Shown here: piece by piece, positions 1 through 7,017 of the stretch
Numbering within the stretch: position 1 is the stretch's first letter
How the letters are laid out: every line of letters starts with the position of its first letter
Source: Lachnospiraceae bacterium AB2028
GTDB lineage: Bacteria; Bacillota; Clostridia; Lachnospirales; Lachnospiraceae
Assembly (NCBI GenBank): GCA_000621425.1
Contig: JHYJ01000003.1
Coordinates: 98,913-162,912 of the forward strand
DNA length: 64,000 nucleotides
Direction: 5' to 3'
Position numbers and translations under genes: made by a program
Notes under the pieces: model-generated
The model's input: only the letters and a program-made list of their open reading frames with translations
What the model was told of the DNA's origin: nothing
The model's database searches: none

Positions 1-72
1 TATACACATAAATATATTTATTTATAAAGCCAAACATAATAAAATATACATAAAATACTATATATACATATA

Positions 73-162
73 CTATCCAGTAGAGATTTCCACGATAATA
101 AGTATAACTTCGACCGTACCCATTCCGCCCTCGTCCTTAAAATAGGCTTTTAAAAGATCCAT
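73..162 (-). pseudogene. truncated Flp1-type pilin (29 codons)
   Basis: A good ribosome binding site (GGAGG, 7 nt before the ATG at 162) precedes a 29-codon frame. It has the class III prepilin signature of Gram-positive Flp1 pilins: a charged leader with KDEGG, then GMGTVEVILII, with the expected Glu at +5 after the Gly cleavage point. Intact Flp1 pilins are usually about 50-65 residues and continue as a hydrophobic helix. Here the frame breaks off after LIIVEISTG at a TAG (73-75) and runs into very AT-rich sequence. Neither other frame resumes a pilin-like helix. It lies 46 nt downstream of the tadC-like gene, in the expected place for a tad locus. It is either a degraded pilin remnant or an assembly/edge artefact; bases 1-72 hold nothing else I can recognise. 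Confidence 0.6.
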
Positions 163-208
163 TTCCACGCCTCCTTTCCGATTTGAATTCCCATATCCGT
201 TTCCGGCA

Positions 209-1663
209 TCACATAGTCATAAATGCCGGCACAATGATCACTACCATTACGATCATCAGCATCAGTATCATTGGCAGAAGCAGCTTTGTACCAGCTTCCT
301 CACCCTTCTTTCTTGCACCTGACTTTTTATCTTCAAGTGCATCATGGGATTCAGCCCTTAGTGCTTCAATAAATCCCCTCGCACCCAGCTTTATATTCTG
401 CTCCAAAAGCGAAACAAGTTTTACATATTTCTGCACACGGCATCTCTTTGAAAAATTCCTATAGGCCGCAAGTTCCCCTGTCCCGCTCTGCATTTCGTAT
501 GACGCAAGGAGCATCTCCTCATATGCAAAACGCATATTGCCTGTCCCCTCTTTTCTTGAAAGATATTCATCAGTTATCTTTTTCCAGGCCAGTCTTACAG
601 CCATTCCTGCACCAACATATAAAGAAAGTTTGCTGACTATTTCAGGATAATCCTCAATTAGCTGCTCATCTCTTTCCTTCACTTTCTTATCAAGGGATTT
701 ATCACTTGCCAAGAAGATCACTATCGTAGCTGCAATTACCAGAATAAAAAATAGGAGAGTGTTATCTTTTTTCCTTTCTGTCCATCTGATTTCATATCCA
801 TCAGTTTCATCAGGGAGTACATACTCTCCTGTCTGACTGCTTTCATCATCAGCATATGTCAGTGCATTCAAAAGTTTTGCGTGGATAATCTCACGATGTG
901 TCTTCTCCTTGGGATACAGCATCAAAGGAAACTCATACAGTTCACTGTAATCACCATAGGTTATTTCTGCCGCCGCTATCATAAGTACTCCCTCTTCAGG
1001 TATACTGTCTCTGAGTGTTCCGTCATTCTTTACGAATTCCCTATCAAAACTCCACTCAACCCTAAACGGATACCCATCTATACTGTCAACCGGCAACAAA
1101 TCCTTAGTTATTTCATTAGGGTTAGTATTATTACCAATTACAGCGCCTTCCAAAAGCTTTTTGAATCCTGGCATCATTTCAGATATTTCTTTTTGTGAGT
1201 ACTTCCTTGCCGACACATTTATCTTTTCACCGTCAAAAGATTCACCGTTTACAGTTACATCAAGCTCAACCGTATAATCACCTTTTGGGAACTCATTCCT
1301 TTTAAGTACATTTCCGGATGCAAGCATGCTTTTGCTCTCGACACTAAAAGATATCAGCAACACCAGTACACAACCTATCGTCAGAAAGAGAACGCTGTTG
1401 CTTACTTTGCTTACCAAATGAATGTAGTTTTCCTGCACTATATCCTTCCCAGGCTTTAAAAGATAAAATTTTTCAGAATTCTTCTGCAGCAATATACTTT
1501 TGATTTTATTATTACTAACAAGCCTTGCTGTCAGCCATACACCCCCCTTATAGAAAGGCTTTGTTATAGTAGATGTGCCACAGCTTTCCGGAACATGTAT
1601 CTTCCTGACATAAAACAGAAATACTATCATAACAGCGATTAGCATCATAAGTATTACTTTCAT
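209..1663 (-). CDS. tadC: TadC-like pilus assembly membrane protein with inserted extracytoplasmic domain
   Basis: The C-terminal ~180 residues carry a T2SF/TadC-like platform domain: TM segment LLFFILVIAATIVIFLA, a cytoplasmic helical region (EDYPEIVSKLSLYVGAGM) and a final TM (LLPMILMLMIVMVVIIV). This inner-membrane platform would pair with TadB and couple the TadA ATPase to pilin assembly. At 484 aa it is much longer than a classic TadC (about 300 aa). The extra part is an N-terminal TM, a second TM near residue 95-112, and about 180 residues with predicted beta character (VELDVTVNGES, GYPFRVEWSFD) before the T2SF part, probably outside the membrane. The ATG at 1663 has a GGGGGAG site. It follows tadB by 16 nt in the tad operon. 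TadC assignment rests on the C-terminal domain and context; the function of the insert is unknown. Confidence 0.75.
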   Translation of the reverse strand: MKVILMMLIAVMIVFLFYVRKIHVPESCGTSTITKPFYKGGVWLTARLVSNNKIKSILLQKNSEKFYLLKPGKDIVQENYIHLVSKVSNSVLFLTIGCVLVLLISFSVESKSMLASGNVLKRNEFPKGDYTVELDVTVNGESFDGEKINVSARKYSQKEISEMMPGFKKLLEGAVIGNNTNPNEITKDLLPVDSIDGYPFRVEWSFDREFVKNDGTLRDSIPEEGVLMIAAAEITYGDYSELYEFPLMLYPKEKTHREIIHAKLLNALTYADDESSQTGEYVLPDETDGYEIRWTERKKDNTLLFFILVIAATIVIFLASDKSLDKKVKERDEQLIEDYPEIVSKLSLYVGAGMAVRLAWKKITDEYLSRKEGTGNMRFAYEEMLLASYEMQSGTGELAAYRNFSKRCRVQKYVKLVSLLEQNIKLGARGFIEALRAESHDALEDKKSGARKKGEEAGTKLLLPMILMLMIVMVVIIVPAFMTM

Positions 1664-1679
1664 TGCTCACTCCCCCATG

Positions 1680-2513
1680 TTAATATGAAATTTTTAATAT
1701 CTTTTCTCCTAAAAGAAAAGCTATAACATATACCACAAGCAAAACCGTCATTAACGTCACACCGGCAATATTATGATATAAAGGATCAAAAAAGCCCGGC
1801 GTAGTTGAATCAATGTAGAGTATTATCCCGAATGGCACCAGGTCCATTATCCTCTGTTCCATTTTCTTTGCACTGACCTGAGTTTCTATCTCCCTGCTTA
1901 CATCGATACGGTCACTTATTGCCGTGGCAGTGTTATTTAGAATCTCCGGAAGATTTCCTCCGCTTCTCTTTGCGATAGAAAAAACTTCAGCAAAATCTGT
2001 TATATCCCTTATATGCGAGCGTCTTGATAAATCGAAAAGCAGTTCCTCTATGTTTATGTTATTCCTTAAGCCCCTATTTATTATTTCTACTTCCTTCGGC
2101 ATCATTTCATCTTCTCCAAATAGAAGTACTAAATCTGAATGGCTGTTTTTAAAAGCATTTTCTACCGAATATCCGGCCTGTAGTCCTGCTATCAGAGAGT
2201 ACATCATTTCACGGAACTGCAATGTTAACTCTTTTTTTCGCTTTTCAATTTTCTGTTTTCTTTTGTAGTCGATAAATGGAATCAGTGCCGGGATCAGAAC
2301 TAACAAAGCAATGGGCGAACGATAAAAAACATATGCTATCAAGGCAATAAGCACCAGTCCCTCTACTATACAAATTACGATGTCTTTAACATTCATACGA
2401 TATTCATCATAATCCTGTAGCTCATTATCATTCCCTGATCCCTGCCGTCCTAAGCTTTTCAGTATGTACAAGCGGATTTTCCCGTTCAAGCCTCCCGATG
2501 ATCTTTCCTTCAC
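1680..2513 (-). CDS. tadB: TadB-like pilus assembly platform protein
   Basis: T2SF-domain inner-membrane protein of the Tad secretion platform. Two N-terminal TM segments (IVICIVEGLVLIALIAYV, IALLVLIPALIPF) are followed by the cytoplasmic T2SF helical domain (LQFREMMYSLIAGLQAGYSV, AKRSGGNLPEIL) and a C-terminal TM pair, the family layout. The start is uncertain. An ATG at 2522 has the GAGGAGG motif directly abutting it, so I prefer the GTG at 2513, which has that motif 9 nt upstream; an ATG at 2396 lacks a good site. Any upstream start overlaps the 3' end of tadA/cpaF, implying translational coupling. The DYDEYRM stretch before the first TM is typical of Gram-positive TadB proteins, which also favours an upstream start. 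Confidence 0.85.
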   Translation of the reverse strand: MKERSSGGLNGKIRLYILKSLGRQGSGNDNELQDYDEYRMNVKDIVICIVEGLVLIALIAYVFYRSPIALLVLIPALIPFIDYKRKQKIEKRKKELTLQFREMMYSLIAGLQAGYSVENAFKNSHSDLVLLFGEDEMMPKEVEIINRGLRNNINIEELLFDLSRRSHIRDITDFAEVFSIAKRSGGNLPEILNNTATAISDRIDVSREIETQVSAKKMEQRIMDLVPFGIILYIDSTTPGFFDPLYHNIAGVTLMTVLLVVYVIAFLLGEKILKISY

Positions 2514-3648
2514 TGTTTTCATCCTCCTCGATAAAACGGTATAACGACTGAAGTTTTATTTCACCATCCTCATAATCCAATACCTCTGCAACCTCCAACA
2601 CCTTCCTACTCTTATCTCTCAGTCTTCCCAAATGCACTATTATGTCTATGCCGCTTGCCAGCTGTCCCCTTATTGCCGGTATAGGCAAGTCCATTCCCAT
2701 TAATATCATGGTCTCAAGTCTTGCTAACATATCCACCGCACTGTTAGCATGACCGGTGGACAAGGAACCGTCATGTCCTGTATTAAGTGCCTGTAGCATA
2801 TCAATAGCCTCTGCCCCTCTCACCTCACCAACTATGATCCGGTCAGGCCTCATTCTGAGGCTTGACTTGATCAGATCTCTTATGGTTATCTCGCTGCATC
2901 CCTCCACGTTAGCATTCCTCGTTTCAAGACGCACCAAGTTATCAACACCAACTATCTGCAGTTCGGCACTGTCCTCGATGGTTATGATCCTTTCATCCTT
3001 CGGAATAAAATCCGAAAGTGCATTCAGAAATGTAGTCTTTCCGGAACCGGTTCCACCTGAAATGAATATGTTATATCCCGCTATCACCAATTTTTTTAAG
3101 AAACCCACAGCCTCTTCGTTTATAGCGCCGAACTTCATTAGATCATCCATAAGAAATGGTTTTTCCGGAAATCTTCTTATTGTCACAATAGGACCATTCA
3201 AAGCCACCGGGGGCAGTACAATATTTACACGGGATCCATTTTCCAGTCTCGCATCAACAATAGGTGATGCTTCATTTACTGTACGGTTGCACTTTGCCAC
3301 TATCTGCTGGATAACATCTTCCAGTTTTTCTTTTGATTCAAACTTCTTTTCCCAACGATATAAACTCCCTGCCCTTTCCAGAAAAATATGGTCATAGCCA
3401 TTTATCATTATTTCCGTAACCTTTGGATCATCAGTAAGCTCCTGCAATATATCCAGTTTTCGAATTGCATAAAAGAGTTCTTTCGCATATTGTTTCTTTG
3501 CCTGAAGAGACAAGCCATATTTTTTCCCATTTCCGACAATAATACTGTCAATAAGGTCCCTTACATCATCATCCGTCATCTCACGTTCAAAACTTATCTG
3601 TGACTGGATTTCTTCTTTTAATCTGAGTTTTATCTCTTCTGAATTCAA
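2428..3648 (-). CDS. tadA: Tad/Flp pilus assembly ATPase (CpaF/TadA)
   Basis: Secretion-superfamily hexameric ATPase that would power Flp pilus assembly at the cytoplasmic membrane. An N-terminal helical domain (residues 1-100) precedes the CpaF N-domain, then Walker A GGTGSGKTT (198-206), the Asp/Glu box (ITIEDSAEL), Walker B RIIVGEVRG (270-278) and the His box ending STGH (about 297-300). Length (406 aa) is normal. The start appears to be TTG at 3648, overlapping the TGA of the upstream tadZ-like gene (TTGA), with an AAAGGA site about 9 nt before; the next in-frame ATG is at codon 24. The gene sits between tadZ and tadB as in other clostridial tad loci. Confidence 0.92.
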   Translation of the reverse strand: MNSEEIKLRLKEEIQSQISFEREMTDDDVRDLIDSIIVGNGKKYGLSLQAKKQYAKELFYAIRKLDILQELTDDPKVTEIMINGYDHIFLERAGSLYRWEKKFESKEKLEDVIQQIVAKCNRTVNEASPIVDARLENGSRVNIVLPPVALNGPIVTIRRFPEKPFLMDDLMKFGAINEEAVGFLKKLVIAGYNIFISGGTGSGKTTFLNALSDFIPKDERIITIEDSAELQIVGVDNLVRLETRNANVEGCSEITIRDLIKSSLRMRPDRIIVGEVRGAEAIDMLQALNTGHDGSLSTGHANSAVDMLARLETMILMGMDLPIPAIRGQLASGIDIIVHLGRLRDKSRKVLEVAEVLDYEDGEIKLQSLYRFIEEDENSEGKIIGRLERENPLVHTEKLRTAGIRE

Positions 3649-4649
3649 TATCCAATCCTTTCCAGCTCTTCCTCAGCCACACTTCTTACATATCCTGCCA
3701 GCTCAGTATACGGAAGTTCCTCTATGCCATTAGGTAGATTTGTAAAAATTGGCATCTCACATTTGCTTGTTCTCTCCAGTACTTCATCAAGATCATTCAT
3801 ACCAAGCAGCTCCTCATACTGTTTCATTCTTACTGCCCCCATTCCTTCACGCTGTGATATTGTATATATAACATCACACTCCCTAAGCACATTAAGAACC
3901 CCCTGTATGATTTCAGAAAGATCAAGTATCAGATAATCATACTTACCGTATTTCATTATTGTTTTTAGAAGAAGTATCCAGTTCTCTGTTTCTATCTGAG
4001 CCAGATCTATAAACGAAAATGCCGGGGCCACATAATCAAGTCCACCTATGCTGCCTATCATACTTTCCAGTTTGTACTGCAATTTATCTTTTCCACTATT
4101 CATATAATAAATAAGATCTGTAAGATCCCTTCCTTCACCGGAATTATCCAGATATGATAGTCCTGAGAATGGTTCCAGGTTTAAATAAAGAACTTTTTTC
4201 CTTTTTGCAAGAAACTGTCCCAGGAGAAGAGAAAATGAAGTCTGAACATCTTTTCCCACCGGAGAAAAAACTCCGATCAGTCTTGTATGTTTTCCACATT
4301 CATCTATCACTGCGTCAAGATTTCCTTTTTCAGCACAGTGTTCCAATATTTCCTTGCGTATCTTTTCCGCTGACTGATACTTCCATATGAAGTCATCAGC
4401 ATTACACTTGTCCCCCCTTTCCTTAAGCAGCACCAGAGAATCCCCCACATCCTTGCGCAATTCATTGAAAGCATCTTCCGCCGCAAGAACCACCTCGTAT
4501 TCATACTCTTTCATGCTTTCCTTTAGGCTGACTGCATTTGTGTATGTATTGACAACAAAAGGAAAATTTTCCCTCTGCTCAAGATTTTCCTGTAAATGAG
4601 TCAGATAATTACTGTCCGGATCACAAAGTGCTATCATCTTCCTTCTCAT
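3645..4649 (-). CDS. tadZ: TadZ/CpaE-like pilus localisation ATPase-like protein
   Basis: Member of the CpaE/TadZ branch of ParA/MinD-like proteins, which localise Tad machines. Residues 1-100 resemble an atypical receiver domain (ALCDPDSNYL with acidic residues near the N terminus, then helix-rich sequence). The ParA-like fold starts near residue 128 with GVFSPVGKDVQTS. The deviant Walker A motif normally reads KGGxGKT; here the lysine/threonine arrangement is degraded, so ATP hydrolysis is doubtful. The later strand LIL-DLSE matches the Walker B strand. The ATG at 4649 has GGAGG 6 nt upstream. Its stop overlaps the start of cpaF. Assignment is from architecture plus position in the tad locus. 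Confidence 0.8.
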   Translation of the reverse strand: MRRKMIALCDPDSNYLTHLQENLEQRENFPFVVNTYTNAVSLKESMKEYEYEVVLAAEDAFNELRKDVGDSLVLLKERGDKCNADDFIWKYQSAEKIRKEILEHCAEKGNLDAVIDECGKHTRLIGVFSPVGKDVQTSFSLLLGQFLAKRKKVLYLNLEPFSGLSYLDNSGEGRDLTDLIYYMNSGKDKLQYKLESMIGSIGGLDYVAPAFSFIDLAQIETENWILLLKTIMKYGKYDYLILDLSEIIQGVLNVLRECDVIYTISQREGMGAVRMKQYEELLGMNDLDEVLERTSKCEMPIFTNLPNGIEELPYTELAGYVRSVAEEELERIGY

Positions 4650-4708
4650 ACAAATCCTCCATTATCTTTTCTGAAAAAAGCCACAAAAATACCATTCGTT
4701 CGACAATA

Positions 4709-4762
4709 GTAACTGTTCATAACCCTTCGGGTTCCTCCAGTTACAGCAAATTTCCATTGCCG
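4709..4762. repeat. short copy of dispersed hairpin repeat
   Basis: GTAACTG (4709-4715) pairs with CAGTTAC (4738-4744), and inside it AACCC (4721-4725) pairs with GGGTT (4729-4733). It is then followed by CCATTGCC. The same layout occurs in the 152-bp tandem repeat at 58517, where the inner stem is GAACC/GGTTC and CCATTGCC also follows. The inner stem has changed on both sides while keeping pairing, which points to a conserved structure rather than chance. It lies between the prepilin peptidase and tadZ genes and could act as an mRNA stem-loop. Confidence 0.6.
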
Positions 4763-4807
4763 TTCCGCAAAATAAAGATTATTTAATTTTCTATACAGGG
4801 CATCTGT

Positions 4808-5251
4808 TCAGAAGAATATAAATTGATCTGACCAGTTCAATACAAGATAGAAACAAACACCAACCGCTATGGGAATGCTGTAATGAATCATTGTTTTTGA
4901 AAAAAATTTTCTCTTAGTAAAGATCATCATGCCAATGCCAATGAAAGCTGCCGGAATAAGAGATAAAAGAAAAACGTATCCGCAGGCTTTCATTCCTATA
5001 ATCGCACTTATTGCACAGAACATCTTGCAGTCTCCGCCGCGCAATGCTTTTATTGCAAACAGAATAAAGGTTACAAGAAACGCAATAACTATATCCGCGA
5101 TTATAAGCGGCAGACAGGACGGTCCGGCCCTCACAAGCCTTATGATCACGCCGGCCGCCATAGCCGCTGCTGTCAAAGCATTCGGTATTTTATCGCATTT
5201 CACATCCGCCAGGATTGATAACGCAATATAGACCAATAATACTGCTGCCAT
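4808..5251 (-). CDS. tadV: A24 prepilin peptidase (TadV/CpaA type)
   Basis: Aspartic membrane protease that cleaves the Flp prepilin leader. Six hydrophobic segments fill the protein. The two catalytic aspartates are visible: D16 in ADVKCDKIPN, where IPN follows at the family spacing, and D74 in the GGDCK motif (the GxGD-like second site). The length (147 aa) fits minimal TadV/CpaA enzymes without the methylase domain. I place the start at the ATG at 5251, with AGGTGG 8 nt upstream; a GTG four codons earlier lies inside that site. It is the first gene of the minus-strand tad cluster, separated from tadZ by about 158 nt containing a hairpin repeat. Confidence 0.88.
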   Translation of the reverse strand: MAAVLLVYIALSILADVKCDKIPNALTAAAMAAGVIIRLVRAGPSCLPLIIADIVIAFLVTFILFAIKALRGGDCKMFCAISAIIGMKACGYVFLLSLIPAAFIGIGMMIFTKRKFFSKTMIHYSIPIAVGVCFYLVLNWSDQFIFF

Positions 5252-5657
5252 TAGTCGTTCCACCTAAACCTTCATTTTCGCCTTCCCGTTTTCATATGCT
5301 ATGATAGTGCATCTGCCGAAATCAATCCCTGTTCTGGACACAGCTACACATAGATTTAGCGCACGAAAACAGAACAACACACAACACTGAGTTTCTTAAC
5401 TAAACCGATAATAGTTTTGAAATCCTGCCGACGAAACCTCCCGATAGGGAATCGACAAGTTAGCAGACAACTCTGCTCTGACATGAGCATATACTACCAC
5501 AAAAAGGCCCAAAAATCAAGATGCAAAACCCTTAAACACGTTATTTGTTTTTTTCCAGTTTCTTGTAATATAATTCATAATGGTTATAGTATCTTTCTGA
5601 CTGAGCACGATCGGTATATCGTATCAGAAAAAATATTACAAAAAATGGAGACTAGTA
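5252..5657. other. divergent intergenic region, tadV / glycosyltransferase
   Basis: About 400 bases between two divergent genes with no convincing coding frame. The right-hand end holds a clear plus-strand promoter. The middle (about 5400-5480) has short inverted pieces but no riboswitch class that I recognise. A minus-strand promoter for the tad genes should lie here, but I cannot single one out. Confidence 0.5.
5545..5574 (+). promoter_or_regulatory. promoter for glycosyltransferase gene
   Basis: A TTGTTT -35-like box (5545-5550) and a perfect TATAAT (5569-5574) are separated by 18 bp. They lie about 85 nt upstream of the ATG at 5658. Prediction from sequence only. Confidence 0.55.
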
Positions 5658-6977
5658 ATGAACACCATCTTTCTAACACTAATTCTTGTCATTGTGTTTG
5701 CATCCGGATCGTTCTTATTAAAAAGCAATAAATTAGAAACGAATAAAAAATACGGAATTGTTATAATAATTTTCGTCAGTCTCATCATAGAAGTTATGAT
5801 AGCTTTACTATATCCCGGATTTACCCCTGATCTGGACATCATCATGAGCTGGGCAAAAAGAATATATACATATGGTCCCTCAGAATTCTATTCTCCTGAA
5901 GTAGCCATGCCCTATCCACCTTTATACTTGTACACACTATACTTTTTACAGTTAATAAAGGAGACAGTTCCTCCAAATACATTGACCCAGACCTATCTGT
6001 TATACAAATTTCCAGCTATTGTTTTTGATATTCTGACCACATTCCTGATATATAAAGCTGCCGAAAGAAAACTCGATGACAAAAAAGCCCTGATCCTAAC
6101 TTCCCTGTACATACTTAATCCAGCTATATTTATCGATTCATGTATTTGGGGACAAACTGACTCCGTCTTTACATTCTTCATTGTACTTATGTGTATTTGT
6201 CTCATGGAACATAAAATTATACCGGCAGGAATATCCTTAGGTGCCGCCCTTTTGATGAAACAACAGTCCCTCGCTTTTGTACCGGTATTTATATGCGGAC
6301 TGTTATTTGAACTTGAGAGAAATAAAAAAGATTTAAAATTTATAGGAAAAACCATGATAGCCGGAACGGTCACTGCAATTATGATGTTGATTCTCTGCAT
6401 ACCCTTTGGCATAAAAACTATGCTGGAGCAATATCTGAATACATTGGATAATTACAGAGCTGTTTCGTTAAATGCGTTCAACATCTGGTCACTTCTTCGC
6501 CTTGAAAATGAAAGCCTTTTTTCAACCATCATATTCGAGCTTACATACCAAAATATTGGAACTATCATATTCATTGCTATAGCAATATTCCTTTTGCTAA
6601 ATTTCTTTGACAAAAGAAAAGAAAGTGAACTTAATTTTGCTCTGCAGGCTGCCACTGCCATTGCCTTAGTATTTACCTTTTCGACAGCCATGCACGAAAG
6701 GTATCTGTTTGCAGCTGTACCGCTGGTACTAGTCTCATATATCTATAATCCACAAAAAAAATTATGGATTCTTTATTGGGTCTTCTCATTTTGCAGCTGC
6801 GTAAACATCTCCGAAGCTCTCGCTTGGCTGACCGGAAACACCAGCTTTAGTTATGACATAATAAAAATAATCATCTCGGGAATAGTAACTGTAGCTACTT
6901 TTTCTTTATCAGTCACATATATGAATCAATTTCCAATACCCCGGAAAGAGGAGATAACAGAAGTCGACAAACAATAA
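5658..6977 (+). CDS. GT-C family membrane glycosyltransferase (Gpi18/mannosyltransferase-like)
   Basis: A polytopic membrane protein with about ten hydrophobic segments over 439 aa. The first periplasmic loop holds an acidic pair in FTPDLDIIMSWAKR, the usual place for the catalytic aspartates of GT-C enzymes that use lipid-linked sugars. A later WGQTDS motif recurs in Gpi18/Alg-type and DUF2029-like bacterial glycosyltransferases. The likely role is transfer of a polyprenyl-phosphate sugar to a cell-surface acceptor; donor and acceptor cannot be told. Start ATG at 5658 has TGGAG 8 nt upstream. The gene is visibly more AT-rich than its neighbours and stands alone on the plus strand, converging on the kinase gene at 7018, so recent acquisition is possible. 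Confidence 0.7.
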   Translation: MNTIFLTLILVIVFASGSFLLKSNKLETNKKYGIVIIIFVSLIIEVMIALLYPGFTPDLDIIMSWAKRIYTYGPSEFYSPEVAMPYPPLYLYTLYFLQLIKETVPPNTLTQTYLLYKFPAIVFDILTTFLIYKAAERKLDDKKALILTSLYILNPAIFIDSCIWGQTDSVFTFFIVLMCICLMEHKIIPAGISLGAALLMKQQSLAFVPVFICGLLFELERNKKDLKFIGKTMIAGTVTAIMMLILCIPFGIKTMLEQYLNTLDNYRAVSLNAFNIWSLLRLENESLFSTIIFELTYQNIGTIIFIAIAIFLLLNFFDKRKESELNFALQAATAIALVFTFSTAMHERYLFAAVPLVLVSYIYNPQKKLWILYWVFSFCSCVNISEALAWLTGNTSFSYDIIKIIISGIVTVATFSLSVTYMNQFPIPRKEEITEVDKQ

Positions 6978-7017
6978 CACATACGACTATTCTATATTTA
7001 TAACCGCTCTTGATATT

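Noticed and set aside
1-72. Continuation of the Flp pilin in another frame
   Set aside because: Neither shifted frame gives a hydrophobic pilin helix; the sequence is just AT-rich with frequent stops.
5390-5490. Possible c-di-GMP or other riboswitch in the divergent region by the tad genes
   Set aside because: Short inverted segments are present but the conserved core of GEMM or any other class I know was not found.
5417-5731. Plus-strand frame overlapping the glycosyltransferase start
   Set aside because: It crosses the promoter region, has no ribosome binding site and its end overlaps the true gene in a different frame.
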